A model generated the notes under the pieces. That model made no database searches. It saw nothing but the letters and a program-made list of their open reading frames with translations, and had not been told where the DNA came from. The position numbers and the translations under genes were made by a program. This document shows, piece by piece, positions 36,801 through 53,127 of a DNA stretch of 64,000 bases; positions within the stretch are counted from its first letter, which is position 1; each line of letters opens with the position of its first letter. This DNA is from Pisolithus tinctorius (lineage: Eukaryota; Basidiomycota; Agaricomycetes; Boletales; Pisolithaceae), in contig JANFAH010000037.1 of NCBI GenBank assembly GCA_024663395.1, positions 558,001 through 622,000 on the forward strand, given 5' to 3'.

Positions 36801-37453
36801 GTAGTTTGAGGGTATCGCCTCAGCTACCCTGCATACTTGTAAGCAACTGGGCAGTCCGCTAGACCACTCGTTCGTACGAGTGACAGACCTTTTCAACTTC
36901 TACCATGTCAGAGGGTCCGTCAGGCAAGCTGTTTGCACACACCGTCAATTGGGCCCCGGGCTTCAAACTTCTATTCCTGGACGCCGTTAGGCCCAGGTCT
37001 GTGACCGCAGATCATACCGGGCCGCGGGCCCGACCACGTGCATGGCCCTCCTTTTGGGTTGGCTCGGTTGGTTGGGGTTTTTCACTTCTTACTCGATGCA
37101 TCGTCGTGCACATAGTCGAGAGAGTGCTATCATAAAGACATGGACAGTGGCATACGTTGCTAAGTTGTGTGTTGACTAAGTTATATAAGCACAAAAACCC
37201 GTTCCCATTCCCCTTCGCAGCGCGACGCACCTTCCAAAGGATGAATAAATGCCACCGCTCGCCGTGTACGTCTTCGTGCCACTGTATCTAGCCTGCTCAT
37301 GTTCATTCCTGATGGCGGCCTTCCAGCCACTAGGAAAACAAATAATGCTGCGTTACGACGCTGCGCCCCTCCGAAGCAGGCGCGAACGAGTACCACCAAG
37401 GAGCAACCCAGCACCTCCCCAGGTGTCTTTCGGAGCAGTTTCGATGACTACAT

Positions 37454-38071
37454 GTGTCATGCGTACCTCAACATGTTGCCGCCCTCCTCGCCAGCAGACA
37501 TGAAGCGGCATTGTACGCTATGGGTGCCAGTGATGCGACTCTGCTCAAGTACAATGACATGCTGAACAAGAAGTGGGACGTCATACTTTCCCGGGCACCC
37601 AATGGGAGGCTTCCTACACTAGGAGTGTGTCACTGTCATACTGTTGTCCGTGCAAGCGCTAACTATCTCCAGGCCAAGCCATTGCCGAATGACAAGAGCA
37701 TCCAACACTACCCGATCCCCAACTCCCCCTTGGTCATCCGCATCTGGGATAGTGGCATGGAACAGTATGGACAATACTGCTTCGACTTTTTTGACCTAGT
37801 CAATGACATAGCTGTGAATGCCCCCGATGATTACAAGATTTGGCACATTCCCTACCCCGGTCAGCTTGCTTATGGAGAGCAGCTTGTGTCCTGGGAGGCA
37901 GCCATGCACGTAACAACAGTTCCCGTAGGCGAGGAGAAGTACAGCGCCCAGGAGGGATCGTGGCTTGTGCTCACCCGATCAAACGCAACTCCTCTCGGTT
38001 TCCAGATTCCTTTCAGACCAAGATCTATGGTTAGGATGGACTTTGCCGAACCTCACGCTGCCATCCCCTAG
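37454..38071 (+). CDS. Hypothetical protein, 5' end unresolved
   Basis: Two clear exons: one to 37624 (ATLLKYNDMLNKKWDVILS ... RLPTLG) and 37673-38071 (AKPLPNDKSIQHYPIPNSP ... DFAEPHAAIP). A 48-nt intron with donor GTGTGTCA, branch CGCTAAC and acceptor CTCCAG separates them; its length is a multiple of three and it has no stop, so retention would keep the frame. Upstream, 37249-37490 contains open frames that switch and cannot be joined with confidence, so the start is unknown. Aromatic-rich strings (MEQYGQYCFDFFDLVND) suggest a folded domain but I recognise no family. It sits between an S9 relic and F-box D. Confidence 0.55.
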   Translation: MSCVPQHVAALLASRHEAALYAMGASDATLLKYNDMLNKKWDVILSRAPNGRLPTLGVCHCHTVVRASANYLQAKPLPNDKSIQHYPIPNSPLVIRIWDSGMEQYGQYCFDFFDLVNDIAVNAPDDYKIWHIPYPGQLAYGEQLVSWEAAMHVTTVPVGEEKYSAQEGSWLVLTRSNATPLGFQIPFRPRSMVRMDFAEPHAAIP

Positions 38072-38212
38072 ATATGTTGGCTGTATGCTTGCCGACGAAG
38101 ATGTTCCGTCGCGTAAGGATGTGAAGGCCAGTCTGTTTCAGTGATGGTGTGGTTGTGTGTCATGACGTCCAGGGGTGCCCAGAGGGCTTGCGTATGAAAC
38201 TTGTCTTCATGG

Positions 38213-38290
38213 CACTTGAAGATATGATTTGTCACAGAACGTACTCATCGTAGGATGCGGTCCCACCTTGTGGTGAGAGCAATGTTTCGG
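38213..38290 (+). promoter_or_regulatory. Short copy of the conserved intergenic element
   Basis: GAAGATATGATTTGTCACAG, followed by GTAGGATGCGGTCCCACC, matches the left edge of the copies at 30505 and 33250. Later blocks of the element are missing. It lies about 280 bp upstream of F-box D. Confidence 0.45.
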
Positions 38291-38567
38291 GCTCGGGGAA
38301 ACTCAATGGATTTGGTCATGTGGATTGTAGTAGCACTTAAGTACGTACATACGAGGATGTGACTGAATACCCAATGTCACTGCCACAGACCGATTCGTCG
38401 GCGTCCGGGCGTCCCTAAGTTTCAGCCTTCTCTATTCCGGAACGTACTGATCAAAATTCTGTGTGCTTTGGTATTTTTTTCTTTTCCAAGTGACTCAAGT
38501 CCAATGTCGGAGCGTCCGATTCACGGTACTGACACCCGTCCGACAGAACCGCCAACTTCACCGCATC

Positions 38568-40135
38568 ATGGATGAACTTGCTGTAGCGCGAGCCGAGCTG
38601 GCTCGTCTAGAGGACACTGAGCGAAATCTTGTCAAACAGCTATCGGACGTCCGTGTCGCAGCAGCGGCAGAGAGGAAGAGGATCAACGAACTGATCCAGG
38701 AAAGACCGCCGATCATTCAACGTCTCCCTATAGAGTTGCTCTCGTCAATTCTCCATCTTGCTCTCCGTGGACCCAACCCTTCGCGAAAGAAGATCCTGGC
38801 ATGTGTATCGCGGCATTGGAGAGATTTGATTCTGGAACAGCCAAGTTTCTGGTCCACAATAGAGGTTGGTAGCGGGCAGAACTTACGTCGCATGAGGGAA
38901 CAGTTGGAGAAAAGTCGCGAGGCACCACTCGATGTCACTATTCGAGATGACGATTCCTATGATATCATTCACGAAGGTCTGGACCTCCTCATTCCTTTTG
39001 CCAGTCGCTGGCGCGCTCTTACATGGAATGAGATGACCACACCGACGCGACAGTTTATTATGGACCATATTGACGGTATCAAGTTTCCATCCTTGAAATG
39101 TGTTAAACTCAAATCGAGTTATTCCCCTCCTTCCTTCCTTTCCCCAACAAATATCCCCGTTCTGGAGCATCTGGAAGTCAGGAATGAATATGGATCTCCT
39201 GCTCTGCACCCATTGCTTGGTATGTTTTACAGTGAGACCTGGTGGCTCTTAACCATATCAATTCTAACCATGCAGGCCCCAACTCATTACTTTCGGACCA
39301 CATTCCGGTTCTGACACTGGTCACATTATCACTTTCGGGTTATGTGCTGCTTTCAGGGGTGGAATTGCCAAACAGTGTTCACTTTCCCGTACTTGAGACC
39401 TTGAAAGTCAACATCCGGAATACAGGTCATCTGCTCAAAGTAATCATAACTCCCAAGCTCAGGTCTTTCGAGTATACTCTTCACTCGGACGATCCGCTTC
39501 CCACCGACTTCAGCGACCTTGAGGGCAAGTTCGGTAGCGTCAAACAGGTCTCTTTCGCGATACAATTCGAAAGTCTGGATAGGTCAGATGCTCTAGCTCT
39601 TTGCAGAGTGTTTCCAAATGTTTGTCATGCAGAGCTCCGCTCAGACTCCCCGCTGTCCGTCTTTTTTGGCCCCTGCGAAGGTGTCGATGCATTACAGCCT
39701 CCTGCAGGTTACTGGAAGGACCTCGACAGCCTGACATTCCCTGAAATTGACCCTGACATGTGGCTGGAACCACCTATTCGCAAAACCAATGCCTTCGTGC
39801 AGTGGCTCGTGGCTCGACAGGACCAACGGCCACTACGCGTCTGTATCAAGGGTTTCTGCGCCCCAGATGAAGACATCGGCTCATTTTGCATGCTGTATGA
39901 CATACTGCAAGAACATTGTGCTGTAGAGCTGAAGGACATCCGCTTGTGGCCCGAATCGGAACTTTCGAAGTCAGTGGATTCTGGCCTACAGCTCGTGAGT
40001 GGGTCCCCTACCAGCATTGTTGATTTTCTCATCCCAAGCATGCAGCACGTCCCGATGTTCACCTCTGGTCTTGCGGATGACATAGGTGCTGTTGTAGGAG
40101 GCATTGGAAAGTCGGGGCAGGCCTCTTACCAGTAA
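38568..40135 (+). CDS. F-box protein D of the MDELxxAR family, 503 aa
   Basis: Exons 38568-39219 and 39276-40135 joined in phase 1 (CTT G / GC CCC). Coiled coil (LARLEDTERNLVKQL), F-box (IQRLPIELLSSILHLALRG) and Leu-rich half (VHFPVLETLKVNI) are complete. The most diverged intact member: the region after the F-box (EVGSGQNLRRMREQLEK) and the C-terminus (GGIGKSGQASYQ) differ from A, A' and B. The upstream open frame has more codons, but the family ATG at 38568 is the better start. SCF adaptor role inferred. Confidence 0.85.
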
Positions 40136-40739
40136 CAGCACGGCGAGCTGTACGTTGACCTCACTGTCGATCTCTGATTGGTCTGTGGTGTACTCGCAAC
40201 TCCTGAACATAACTTTTCTCAGTCCCTATCGAACTTTGGGAGTCCCATACTTTATGACGAGGCTCAGCCGGCCGAGTGGTCACTTGAATCGAAACAAGAT
40301 CTCTATTACCTTTGACACACAAGGCGTGCTTTGATACAACTGATGTTGACCCTACTATGGACGCGCAATTAAATCATCTTCACCGACAGCCCAGTGAAGA
40401 CATTTCGAGTCAGAAAACGTATTACTCATTGACCGATCAATAACACATTTCACTTTAGATTTCGAGACGAGGACTTCCGCGAGGCTTCTAGAGAGAGCCG
40501 GAAACTACTGCCAGCAAAAACCACACAAAGGGACCCTTCGATGTCCTCCAAGGGTGGTGGAAGAACGTTCCGAAAAACCACCGGGATCCTGTGACAAAAC
40601 CGCCACATTTTTACTATAACAACGTTGACTGGCCTCCTCTGGAAGTCGACCACCTCGAAGGCTTTTCGACTTATAATAATGCATGATAGTGGTGACGCGG
40701 CACAACGCAACTGATATCAGTTCAAATTGACTAGCACAC

Positions 40740-41040
40740 TGTAAAGCTTACTTCATGTCGCCCGGAAGTTCGGCCTTACCATAATACGTACCGAAAGTTT
40801 GTAATTGCGTCCTTCGGCTGATGGGGTTTTGTGCTGGTGAGTACCTTGCAACACGAGTTGCACATGTGGATATCTGCAAGCTCCTCAACGCTCCGAATAC
40901 CCTGAGGACAAATTATGGCCCCCTGATACTTCTCAGGATCGTATGTGGGTGGTAACGCGTACTCGGAAAACTGCTCAACTCCCAATAACGTGAGCATCTC
41001 CGCCGTCGGAATACCATCAACCACTCCGGTGATGTCTACA
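40740..41040 (-). mobile_element. Helitron-type fragment (DUF6570-like zinc motif)
   Basis: A minus-strand frame contains a Cys pair (HMCNSCCKVL) then QPKDAITNFRY and, after a 4-nt frame slip, YYGKAELPGDMK. This resembles the CxxC ... P-ALANFxYY-ELP segment that precedes the helicase in fungal Helitron proteins, recalled from memory. No helicase or Rep motif is present nearby, so it is a small relic or captured exon. Confidence 0.45.
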
Positions 41041-42100
41041 ACCTAAGGGTTCATGGCCTGGTCCATCTCTGCTGTGCGTGATGATGCTTTACACAATCCA
41101 AACCCCATTGTAGCCACAGTAACCCTCAGCCGGAGTGCGCAGGTCGGCTCTTCTCGGTCGACAGGTCAGCGCTATCTCAAACGATAAAAGGTTTTTCCCA
41201 GAGTTGGAGCCTGACGGCGTCCAGGATTTGGTGGTGGTTCTCGGCTCACCCCTTGGCATCCTTCCTCTCCTGTCATGTGGTCGGAGATACTGGTCCGTCG
41301 CTGCCTTCGAGGATCGAAGGCGTCCCCAGGTCTGGGCTCTGATTGTGTCCAGGACTTCTCATTACGCGTAAGTTTCAATGGCAGTATTATCAGTTCAGTA
41401 TACGTTTGGCGGCTCGTTCGCTCAACTTGGACCTCCCGAATGCGCGTGGTTGTCCAGAAATTATACAGTGTTACCATTCAACATTCACTTCGCACTAAGC
41501 CCACTGATAAGGTGTTACAGCAATCGGAATTCTGAACTGACAATATATCCTTAAAGTAGCACTTGCTTTCGCCCGTCTGACGTGATCATCCCGTATGAGC
41601 TTCCCTTCGACGTGATGAGGAAGAATGTCGACAGATTCACGGGGCATCCTGGTAGAGTCCGAATCACTAAAGCGGGGCATAGCCACTGGGGAAAAGTCAT
41701 CGCAAGGGGTATCTACATGACGGTACCGGTCTGAATACTATTGAAGAGACTCGGGGAGCCGTGAACAAGACAAATGACACGGTATACCACTGATATGAGA
41801 GTGGGTACACACCCCGAGTTGGTCGGACAAAATAGAAGTGATATAGCGGACCGTGTCTACGCGGTGTGTCTGGTATATACGTACTCGTCTGATATCAGAA
41901 CCATATCTGTGGGAATGACGATGTTCTTTCTCCCTCTAACATGGCATCAGATTGCGTGATCAAGTGGCATCATTCAATTGTCTTGCGAATTGTCGGGTGT
42001 TACGGTGCTACGAAGCATGGCCATCTAAGCCATATATTACGGTACCCCCTAATCAGTTAATCAACTGACATCCATCTCCATTCCCTTCGCTCGGACAATC
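41041..42100. other. Intergenic, 5' side of the sulfhydrylase pair
   Basis: Only short frames. The last 140 bp (about 41960-42100) match the upstream region of the second copy (44390-44520), including CCATATATTA and AATCAACTGACA-like blocks directly before the ATG, so this is duplicated promoter sequence. Confidence 0.5.
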
Positions 42101-44058
<1,958 letters not shown>

Positions 44059-44520
44059 AGGAAAGCATTTTCGTTTCGAATGCTGGATATCTACGTGTTT
44101 TAAAGAGGTAGATGTATATGATTGGGAGCACAAAGACTGTACGTGTCGTTGCACTGGTCCTCGCGACATTTGACTCTTTGGTTCAGTCATCACTGTGGAA
44201 ATGAGATTCTGCCAATGCCTCATCATCTAATTAGTGATGCACATGGATGGATTAACGAGATTCTCACTGTCCCTATCTACTATCTGGCGAAACCACAGCC
44301 AAGGGAACAGGCTTGGCAGTAACTAGATCATGCTCTCGATGTGGTCATGAGTGGCAGCTGCTGCACTTTCCCACTCTCTCCCAGATCAGTGCGTCAGATT
44401 GTGTCGCCAAGCTTCTGCGAATCGAGAACTGCTGGGGAATGAAGCATAGCCTGAGCCATATATTATATCAGCTAATCAACTGACAGACCATCCATCTCTA
44501 TTCCCCTCGCTCAAACAATC

Positions 44521-46490
<1,970 letters not shown>

Positions 46491-47413
46491 AGGAAAGCAT
46501 CGTGTTCCAAATACTTGGATATCTCCGTGTTTTATGTAAAGAAAAACTCAGTCACGATGTCAGTCTAAATGTTCCAAACGTCCAACAATATTCGCGGCGG
46601 AGATGGACGATAGCCTTAACTTGTCATATTGCCACACAATCCGCATATGTGAAATTTGCGCCGACCCACCGGCTATATATTCACTTGGCCCGTTATCAAG
46701 CAGAGGAGGATTGCTTCTGCATCCTGGAATAACTGGAGGCTCGAAAACTGTATTTGATATGAGGTCACGAGTGTCGACTTGTGCACACGGTTCAGGTTCA
46801 GCGAATTATATAATTGACGTGTGATTTCTGTAGTACTTTGTCTGTCCCCTTAATGAAGCACAGCAGACCATTGCACAGTTTACAGAGGTACGAGTGGGGC
46901 TGTCAATCACAGCCTGGCCCCTGACAAGCACTTGCTTGCTTTGCTTGGTCCTCCTTTCTATAGAACTCGCAATCGTGCAAGTGATGGGACCTTAGGAACT
47001 AGACACAGGGTGACAGGTGTGGGTCATCTAGTTACCATTTTGTATGCACGGACATCATCTGGATGCTTCTACCGGTAGATGATGCCATGAGCCTCGAGCA
47101 CGGACGTCCATCAGAAGGAAAGACCATTCTCCCTGCCATCCGGTTACACGGGTACAACTTGTACCGTGTGTTTACGCAGAGAACACGCTCAAACCCCAAA
47201 TCTAATCCTCGCAGTCGGCAGAAGGATGCCTATCGTGTCTCTCCATTCTGATTCCTCTGATGCAGGTTCAGAAATATGGTGAGCGTAACGTATCGGGATG
47301 GATCAGTCTACTTGTCAACGATGCCCTATAAAAAGGACCGCGTTTTTCGATCATGGTGCTTTGGCTAAGTCACTCTCAGACGCATTCTTCTCTCACTCAG
47401 TAATCAATCACCT
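46491..47413. other. Intergenic; right part is the duplicated promoter of the S9 pair
   Basis: From about 46860 to 47413 the sequence matches 50260-50821 upstream of the second S9 copy. No gene seen. A TATA-like TATAAAAA lies at 47327-47334, 80-87 bp before the ATG. Confidence 0.5.
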
Positions 47414-49718
47414 ATGGTTCAAACTGCTCCATACGGAACGTGGACGTCCCCTATCACACCGGAGACTGTTGCCACTAGCGTACGTGGCTCATCCCTCACT
47501 TGTAACTGCACTTACACTTTTCGTATGGATAGAGCATCGTATTCGATGATGTGCTAGTCGACCCCATTACATCGGTCGTGTACCATATCGAACAGCGCCC
47601 CGATGAAGGCGGTCGATCTGTAATTGTCAACACGGCTGAAGGTCGGGACGTGATCCCATCTGATTTAATGCGCGCGATGCCGTGAATGAATATGGCGGTG
47701 CTGCAGCCGTTGTGTATGGAGGCGTCGCCTATTTCTCGAATGCAACAGACGGCAGAGTGTATTCAGTCAAAGACGAACAGGGGCAGTGAGCCGAGCCCAG
47801 TCTCACCCGGTACGTCGACGTTAGTTAAAAGTGCCGTTCTCGACTGCTAGAACCGATCCGCCGCCAGAGGATCCCAACAAACAATATCGCTATGCCAACT
47901 TTGCCGTGCATCCTGTTCAAACTAATTTGATCGCATCTATACTCGAATATCATCCCGACGAAAACCCCCAGAACGTTGTAACCACTTTATGTGTCCTTGA
48001 TACCACGACAGCCGCACGCACAGGCCTTGTGAAAGGCGCAGATTTCTATGCTGCTCCAGTCTTCAACCCTTGTGGAACTAAGATCGCCTGGCAGGAGTGG
48101 TACCAGCCAGACATGCCCTTCGAAGGAGCCTTGATTTATGTCGCAGATGTCTCGATCAAAACGGTACCATTGTCCTCTCTAACACGACGCGCGTCGCCGG
48201 GAAAAAGCTCGAGATCTCCGCAGGATACCCCTCTTGGATCTCTGACACCGCCTTACTTTATACTTCCGACTATACTCCCGGCTCGTCCATCCGTTTCCAG
48301 AACCCGTTCATCTATTCCACTGACACCGGCTCCTCTCGAGCTGCACTTGCAACTCCGATCGCACAGGACTTCGCTGAGCCTGCCTGGTACTTTGGGCTTT
48401 ATCCTTACGCTCTCCTGGGAGACGGCAGTTACGGGGCATTCACTGCCTTCCAGGATGGCCGCAATATCCTATATATTCTTAATCTCACCAAACCTTCCGA
48501 CCCGGTACAAATAGTTGATTTCCCATTCGTGGTGGCGCAACATCTGAAGCAGGCGGGTCCCAATGCTACGACGTTTGTTTTTACAGCTAGCTTGAACAAT
48601 CAACCTGGTGGCGTGCTTCAGTGTTCACTTGGAGCCGCACCTTCGTTTGTCCCGACTTACGAGTACTTGAAAAGGAGTTCCGCGCAGCCGGTGGATGACG
48701 CGTACATTTCAGTCCCCAAACCCTTTACGCTGTACAAGGGTGGTGATCCTAACCCAATCTATGCCATCCTGTACCTCCCGAAGAACCCTGACTTCGAAGG
48801 ACCAGCTGGAAAGAAGCCACCCTGCATCACGGGTGTGCATGGAGGCCCAACTTCCATGTCGACGCAGGCATTGGACTTGAAAAAGTTGTATTTTACTAGC
48901 CGTGGATTTGCTTGGTGAGTAACTGCAACTTTCGGCGATATTGGTGACTGGTATCGACCGACGATAAAACTGTTAGGTTGGATGTGAACTATCGTGGATC
49001 ATCGGGATACGGCCGAAACTATATGTGAGTGAGCTTCTTCCCCGTAAATGATCACAAATACAATTGCGCACTCCTAGTGAGCTCCTCGCTGGTAATTGGG
49101 GTATCCTGGACAATGAGGATTGTGAAGATGCTGTTACAATGGTCGATAAACAACAAGGCTTGGTTGATAGCAAGCACGCTGCAGTCCGGGGAGGCTCCGC
49201 TGGCGGGTTCACCACGCTTTGTTCGACTACCACAGCCAAAAACATTAAGTATTACAAGGCCGCGACGTCTGCCTATGGTGGCATATCGGACCTTAAGCTT
49301 TTGGCTCAGGCGACGGAGAAGTTCGAGTTGCAGTACATGTACAAGCTCTTGGGTGGTTCTCCGGATGAAATCCCGGAGGTGTACGAGGAGCGCAGCCCGT
49401 ATTACAATGTTCTCGACCCATTTGGTCAGCCCCAGATGACTATTCCACTTCTCGTGAGTTACGATTTTGTCGATGCCCACGCACATGACTGACTGACCCA
49501 TTTGTGTACATGTCGTGTAGATGTTACAAGGAAAAAACGACCCTGTGGTTCCAGAAGATCAGGCCACCGGATTCTTGGAAAAGATCAAGCAGGAAGCGCC
49601 AAACGAGAAGCTTTCTTACCACTTCTACGATGGCGAGGGTCATGGCTGGAAGAAGGCGAGCACGATCAAAGACGCATTGATACGTGAACATAAGTGGTAT
49701 GTGGAGAACCTATTGTAA
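47414..49718 (+). pseudogene. S9-family peptidase copy 2, three frameshifts
   Basis: Same gene structure as the copy at 50822. Breaks relative to it: one base lost near 47668 (GATTTAATGCGCGCGATGCC against GGCTTCAACGCAGCTGATGC, giving TGA soon after), one base gained near 47788, and one lost near 48157 (ATCAAAACGGTACC against ATCGAAGACGGTGCC). From 48160 to the stop the frame is open: RGGSAGGFTTL, QGKNDPVVPEDQ and GEGHGWKKAS carry the Ser, Asp and His. Because the rest is well conserved, recent decay or sequencing error are both possible. Confidence 0.75.
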
Positions 49719-50821
49719 TTGTTTGCTTGTGTCCGAGAGTGTACAGTATCTGAATGTAGTCGCCTTCTCGAGATCTGTCTTAACGGATTTGTGTCACTGC
49801 CAGCGACTTGGGAGACAAGTGGTGAAAGCTCCACCACTCAACATCACAAGATGGTCCTTCGCAAAACACACATTTCTGTGGGTATTAGTGAGAAAGGTGG
49901 CTACCACCGCAGGCGGTCCTTCCGGAGCCAAAACTGACATGTTTTTATGCAACTTCCGTAATCCTGTCTTAAGACGATTGCCCTCTTAGTCACTCGGACC
50001 CACCTCATCCAGAAAACGTCATTAGGCTCCTCTCAAACCCACTGCAGCAAAGACGACAGCGTGCGAAGTTAAGAGTGATATGGCTGTGACCAGATTACCA
50101 GGTATTCCCTGGCGATTGGCTTTAATTATTTACACTCATTCACTAGCAAGTCTGCCGCAACCTGCTTGAAGACGGTGCAGTTTTTTTTATACCTGATGCG
50201 CTGATCGTGCTCTGCAGGTTTTCGTGGCTCGATAGTGAGTTTCCGATCGGCTAGTATGTTCATGTATGGGCTTAGCAGCCACGCAGTGTTTCGAAAGGGT
50301 ACGAGTTGACTGTCAATCACGACTTCATTCTGACAAGTGCTTGGTGTCCTTTGTCCTCCTTTTCCATAGGATTCGCAGTCATGCTTGCATCCGAGGCGGC
50401 GGCGACCGATCACCACATGAGACCTCCCAGTGCAACCTAGGCTCGGAATCCTGCGAGAACTGCAGTGTGTAGAGTCCACGGACATTATCATATCTGGAGG
50501 CTTCTACTGGTATACAGTGGGGCCTCACGCACATGCATCAGAAGGACTATTCAGCCTGCCATCCGGTTACACGGTAATACCGTGTTTGCGCCGAACCGAA
50601 ATGGCGAGAATGCCCTCAAACTCCAAATCTAACCCTTGTAGTCGGCAGACGGATACCTATTGTGTCGTTTCATTCGAATTCCTCTGATGCAACAGGTTCA
50701 GAAGTGCGGAGCATGGTCCATCGGAATCCCGACGATGCCCTATAAAAGAGATCGCATTTTTCGATCATGATGCTTTGGCCCAGTCGCTCTCAGGCGCATT
50801 CCTCCCAGTAATCAATCACCT
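49719..50821. other. Intergenic between the S9 tandem copies
   Basis: The right part (50260-50821) is duplicated promoter sequence with a TATA-like TATAAAAG at 50741-50748, about 81 bp before the ATG. The left part is 3' flank of copy 2, similar to 53128-53260. No gene seen. Confidence 0.5.
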
Positions 50822-53127
50822 ATGGTTCAAACTGCTCCATATGGAACGTGGACGTCCCCTATCACACCGGAGACTGTTGCCACTAGCGTACGTGGCTCAT
50901 CCTTCAGTTTTAACTGCGCTTACACTTTTCGTATGGATAGAGCATCGTATTCGATGATGTGCTAGTCGACCCCATTACATCGGTTGTGTACCACATCGAA
51001 GAGCGCCCCGATGAAGATGGTCGATCTGTAATCGTCAACACGGCCGAGGGTCGGGACGTTACTCCCTCTGGCTTCAACGCAGCTGATGCCGTGAATGAGT
51101 ATGGTGGAGCTGCAGCCGTCGTGTACGGAGGCATCGCCTATTTCTCGAATTTAACAGACGGCAGAGTGTATTCAGTCAAAGACGAAGAGGGTAGTGAGCC
51201 CAGCCCTGTCTCACCTGGTATGTTATTGTTGGTTAAAGTGCAGTTCTCCAATTCTTGGCTGATCTGCCGCCAGAGGATCCCAACCAACAATATCGCTATG
51301 CTAACTTTGCCGTGCACCCTGTTCAAACTAATTTGATCGCATCTATCCTCGAATATCATCCCGACGAAAACCCCCAGAACGTTGTAACCACTCTGTGTGT
51401 TATTGATACTGCGACTGCGACACGGACAGGCCTTGTGGAAGGCGCAGATTTCTACGCTGCTCCAGTCTTCAACCCGTCCGGTACTAAGATCGCCTGGCAG
51501 GAGTGGTACCAGCCAGACATGCCCTTCGAAGGAGGCTTAGTCTATGTCGCAGATGTCTCAATCGAAGACGGTGCCATTGTTCTCTCTAACACGACGTACG
51601 TTGCCGGGGAAAAGCTCGAGATCTCCGCAGGATACCCCCTTTGGATCTCTGACACTGCCCTACTTTATACTTCCGACTATACTCCCGGCTCGTCCCTTCG
51701 TTTCCAGAACCCGTTCATTTATTCCACTGACACCGGATCCTCTCGAGCTGCGCTTGCAACTCCGATCGCACAGGATTTCGCCGAGCCTGCCTGGTACTTT
51801 GGGCTTTATCCTTACGCTCTCTTAGGAGACGGCAGTTACGGGGCATTCACTGCCTTCCAGGATGGCCGCAATATCCTATATGTTCTTGATCTCACCAAAT
51901 CTTCTGATCCGGTGCAAATAGTTGATTTCCCATTCGTGGTGGCGCAACATCTGAAGCAGGAAGGTCCTGATGCTACCACATTTGTTTTTACAGCTAGCTT
52001 GAACAATCAACCTGGTGGCGTGCTTCAGTGTTCACTTGGAGCCGCACCTTCGTTTGTCCCGACTTATGTGTACTTGAAAAGTAGCTCTGCGCAACCGGTA
52101 GATGACTCGTACATTTCAATCCCCCAACCCCTTACATTGTACAACGATGGCGATCCTAACCCAATTTATGCCATCCTGTACCTCCCGAAGAACCCTGACT
52201 TCGAAGGACCAACTGGCGAGAAGCCACCCTGCATCACAGGTGTGCATGGAGGCCCAACTTCCATGTCAACACAGGCAATGGACCTGAAAAAGTTGTACTT
52301 CACCAGCCGTGGGTTTGCCTGGTGAGTGGCTCCGGCTTCCGATGAGATCAGCAACTGACATCAATCAATGATGAAACTACTAGGTTGGATGTGAACTATC
52401 GTGGATCATCGGGATACGGCCGAGACTATATGTGAGTGAACATCTTCCCCATAAGCGATCACGAATACAACTGTGCACTCCTAGCGAGCTTCTCGCTGGT
52501 AACTGGGGTATCCTGGATAATCAGGATTGTGAGAATGCTGTTACGATGGTCGATGAACAGCAGGGTTTGGTTGACAGCAACCGTGCTGCAGTCCGAGGAG
52601 GTTCCGCTGGCGGGTTCACCACGCTTTGTTCGACTACCACAGCCAGCAACAACACGTACTACAAGGCCGCGACATCTGCCTATGGTGGCATATCAGACCT
52701 TAAGCTTTTGGCTGAGAAAACGGAGAAGTTCGAGTTGCAGTACATGTACAAGCTCTTGGGCGGTTCTCCGGATGAAATCCCGGACGTGTACACGGCACGC
52801 AGCCCATACTACAACGTTCTCGATTCATCTGGTCAGCCTCAGATGACTATTCCACTTCTCGTGAGTCACGATTTTGCTTATGCCCACGTACCCTATGAAT
52901 GACGCACTTATGTGCACCTCGTACAGATGCTACAAGGAAAGGAGGATCCTATAGTTCCAGAAGAGCAAGCCATCATATTCTTGGCCAAGATCAAAGTGGA
53001 AGCACCAGACGAGAAGCTTTCTTACCATTTCTACGATGGCGAGGGTCACGGCTGGAAGCAGGCGAGCACAATCGAAGACGCATTGAAACGTGAACACAGG
53101 TGGTATTTGGAGAACCTACTGCTCTAA
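50822..53127 (+). CDS. S9-family peptidase (acylaminoacyl/dipeptidyl peptidase type), copy 3, 671 aa
   Basis: Predicted intracellular serine peptidase that trims short peptides; no signal peptide. Exons 50822-50887, 50941-51217, 51274-52321, 52384-52431, 52485-52860 and 52927-53127 sum to 2016 nt. Residues 1-420 are the propeller part (GRSVIVNTAEGRDV, RYANFAVHPVQTN, FNPSGTKIAWQEWYQPDMP). The hydrolase domain follows with PPCITGVHGGPTS, LDVNYRGSSGYGRDY, nucleophile elbow RGGSAGGFT, QGKEDPIVPEEQ (Asp) and GEGHGWK (His). It is the only fully open S9 copy in the window. Substrate not predictable. Confidence 0.93.
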
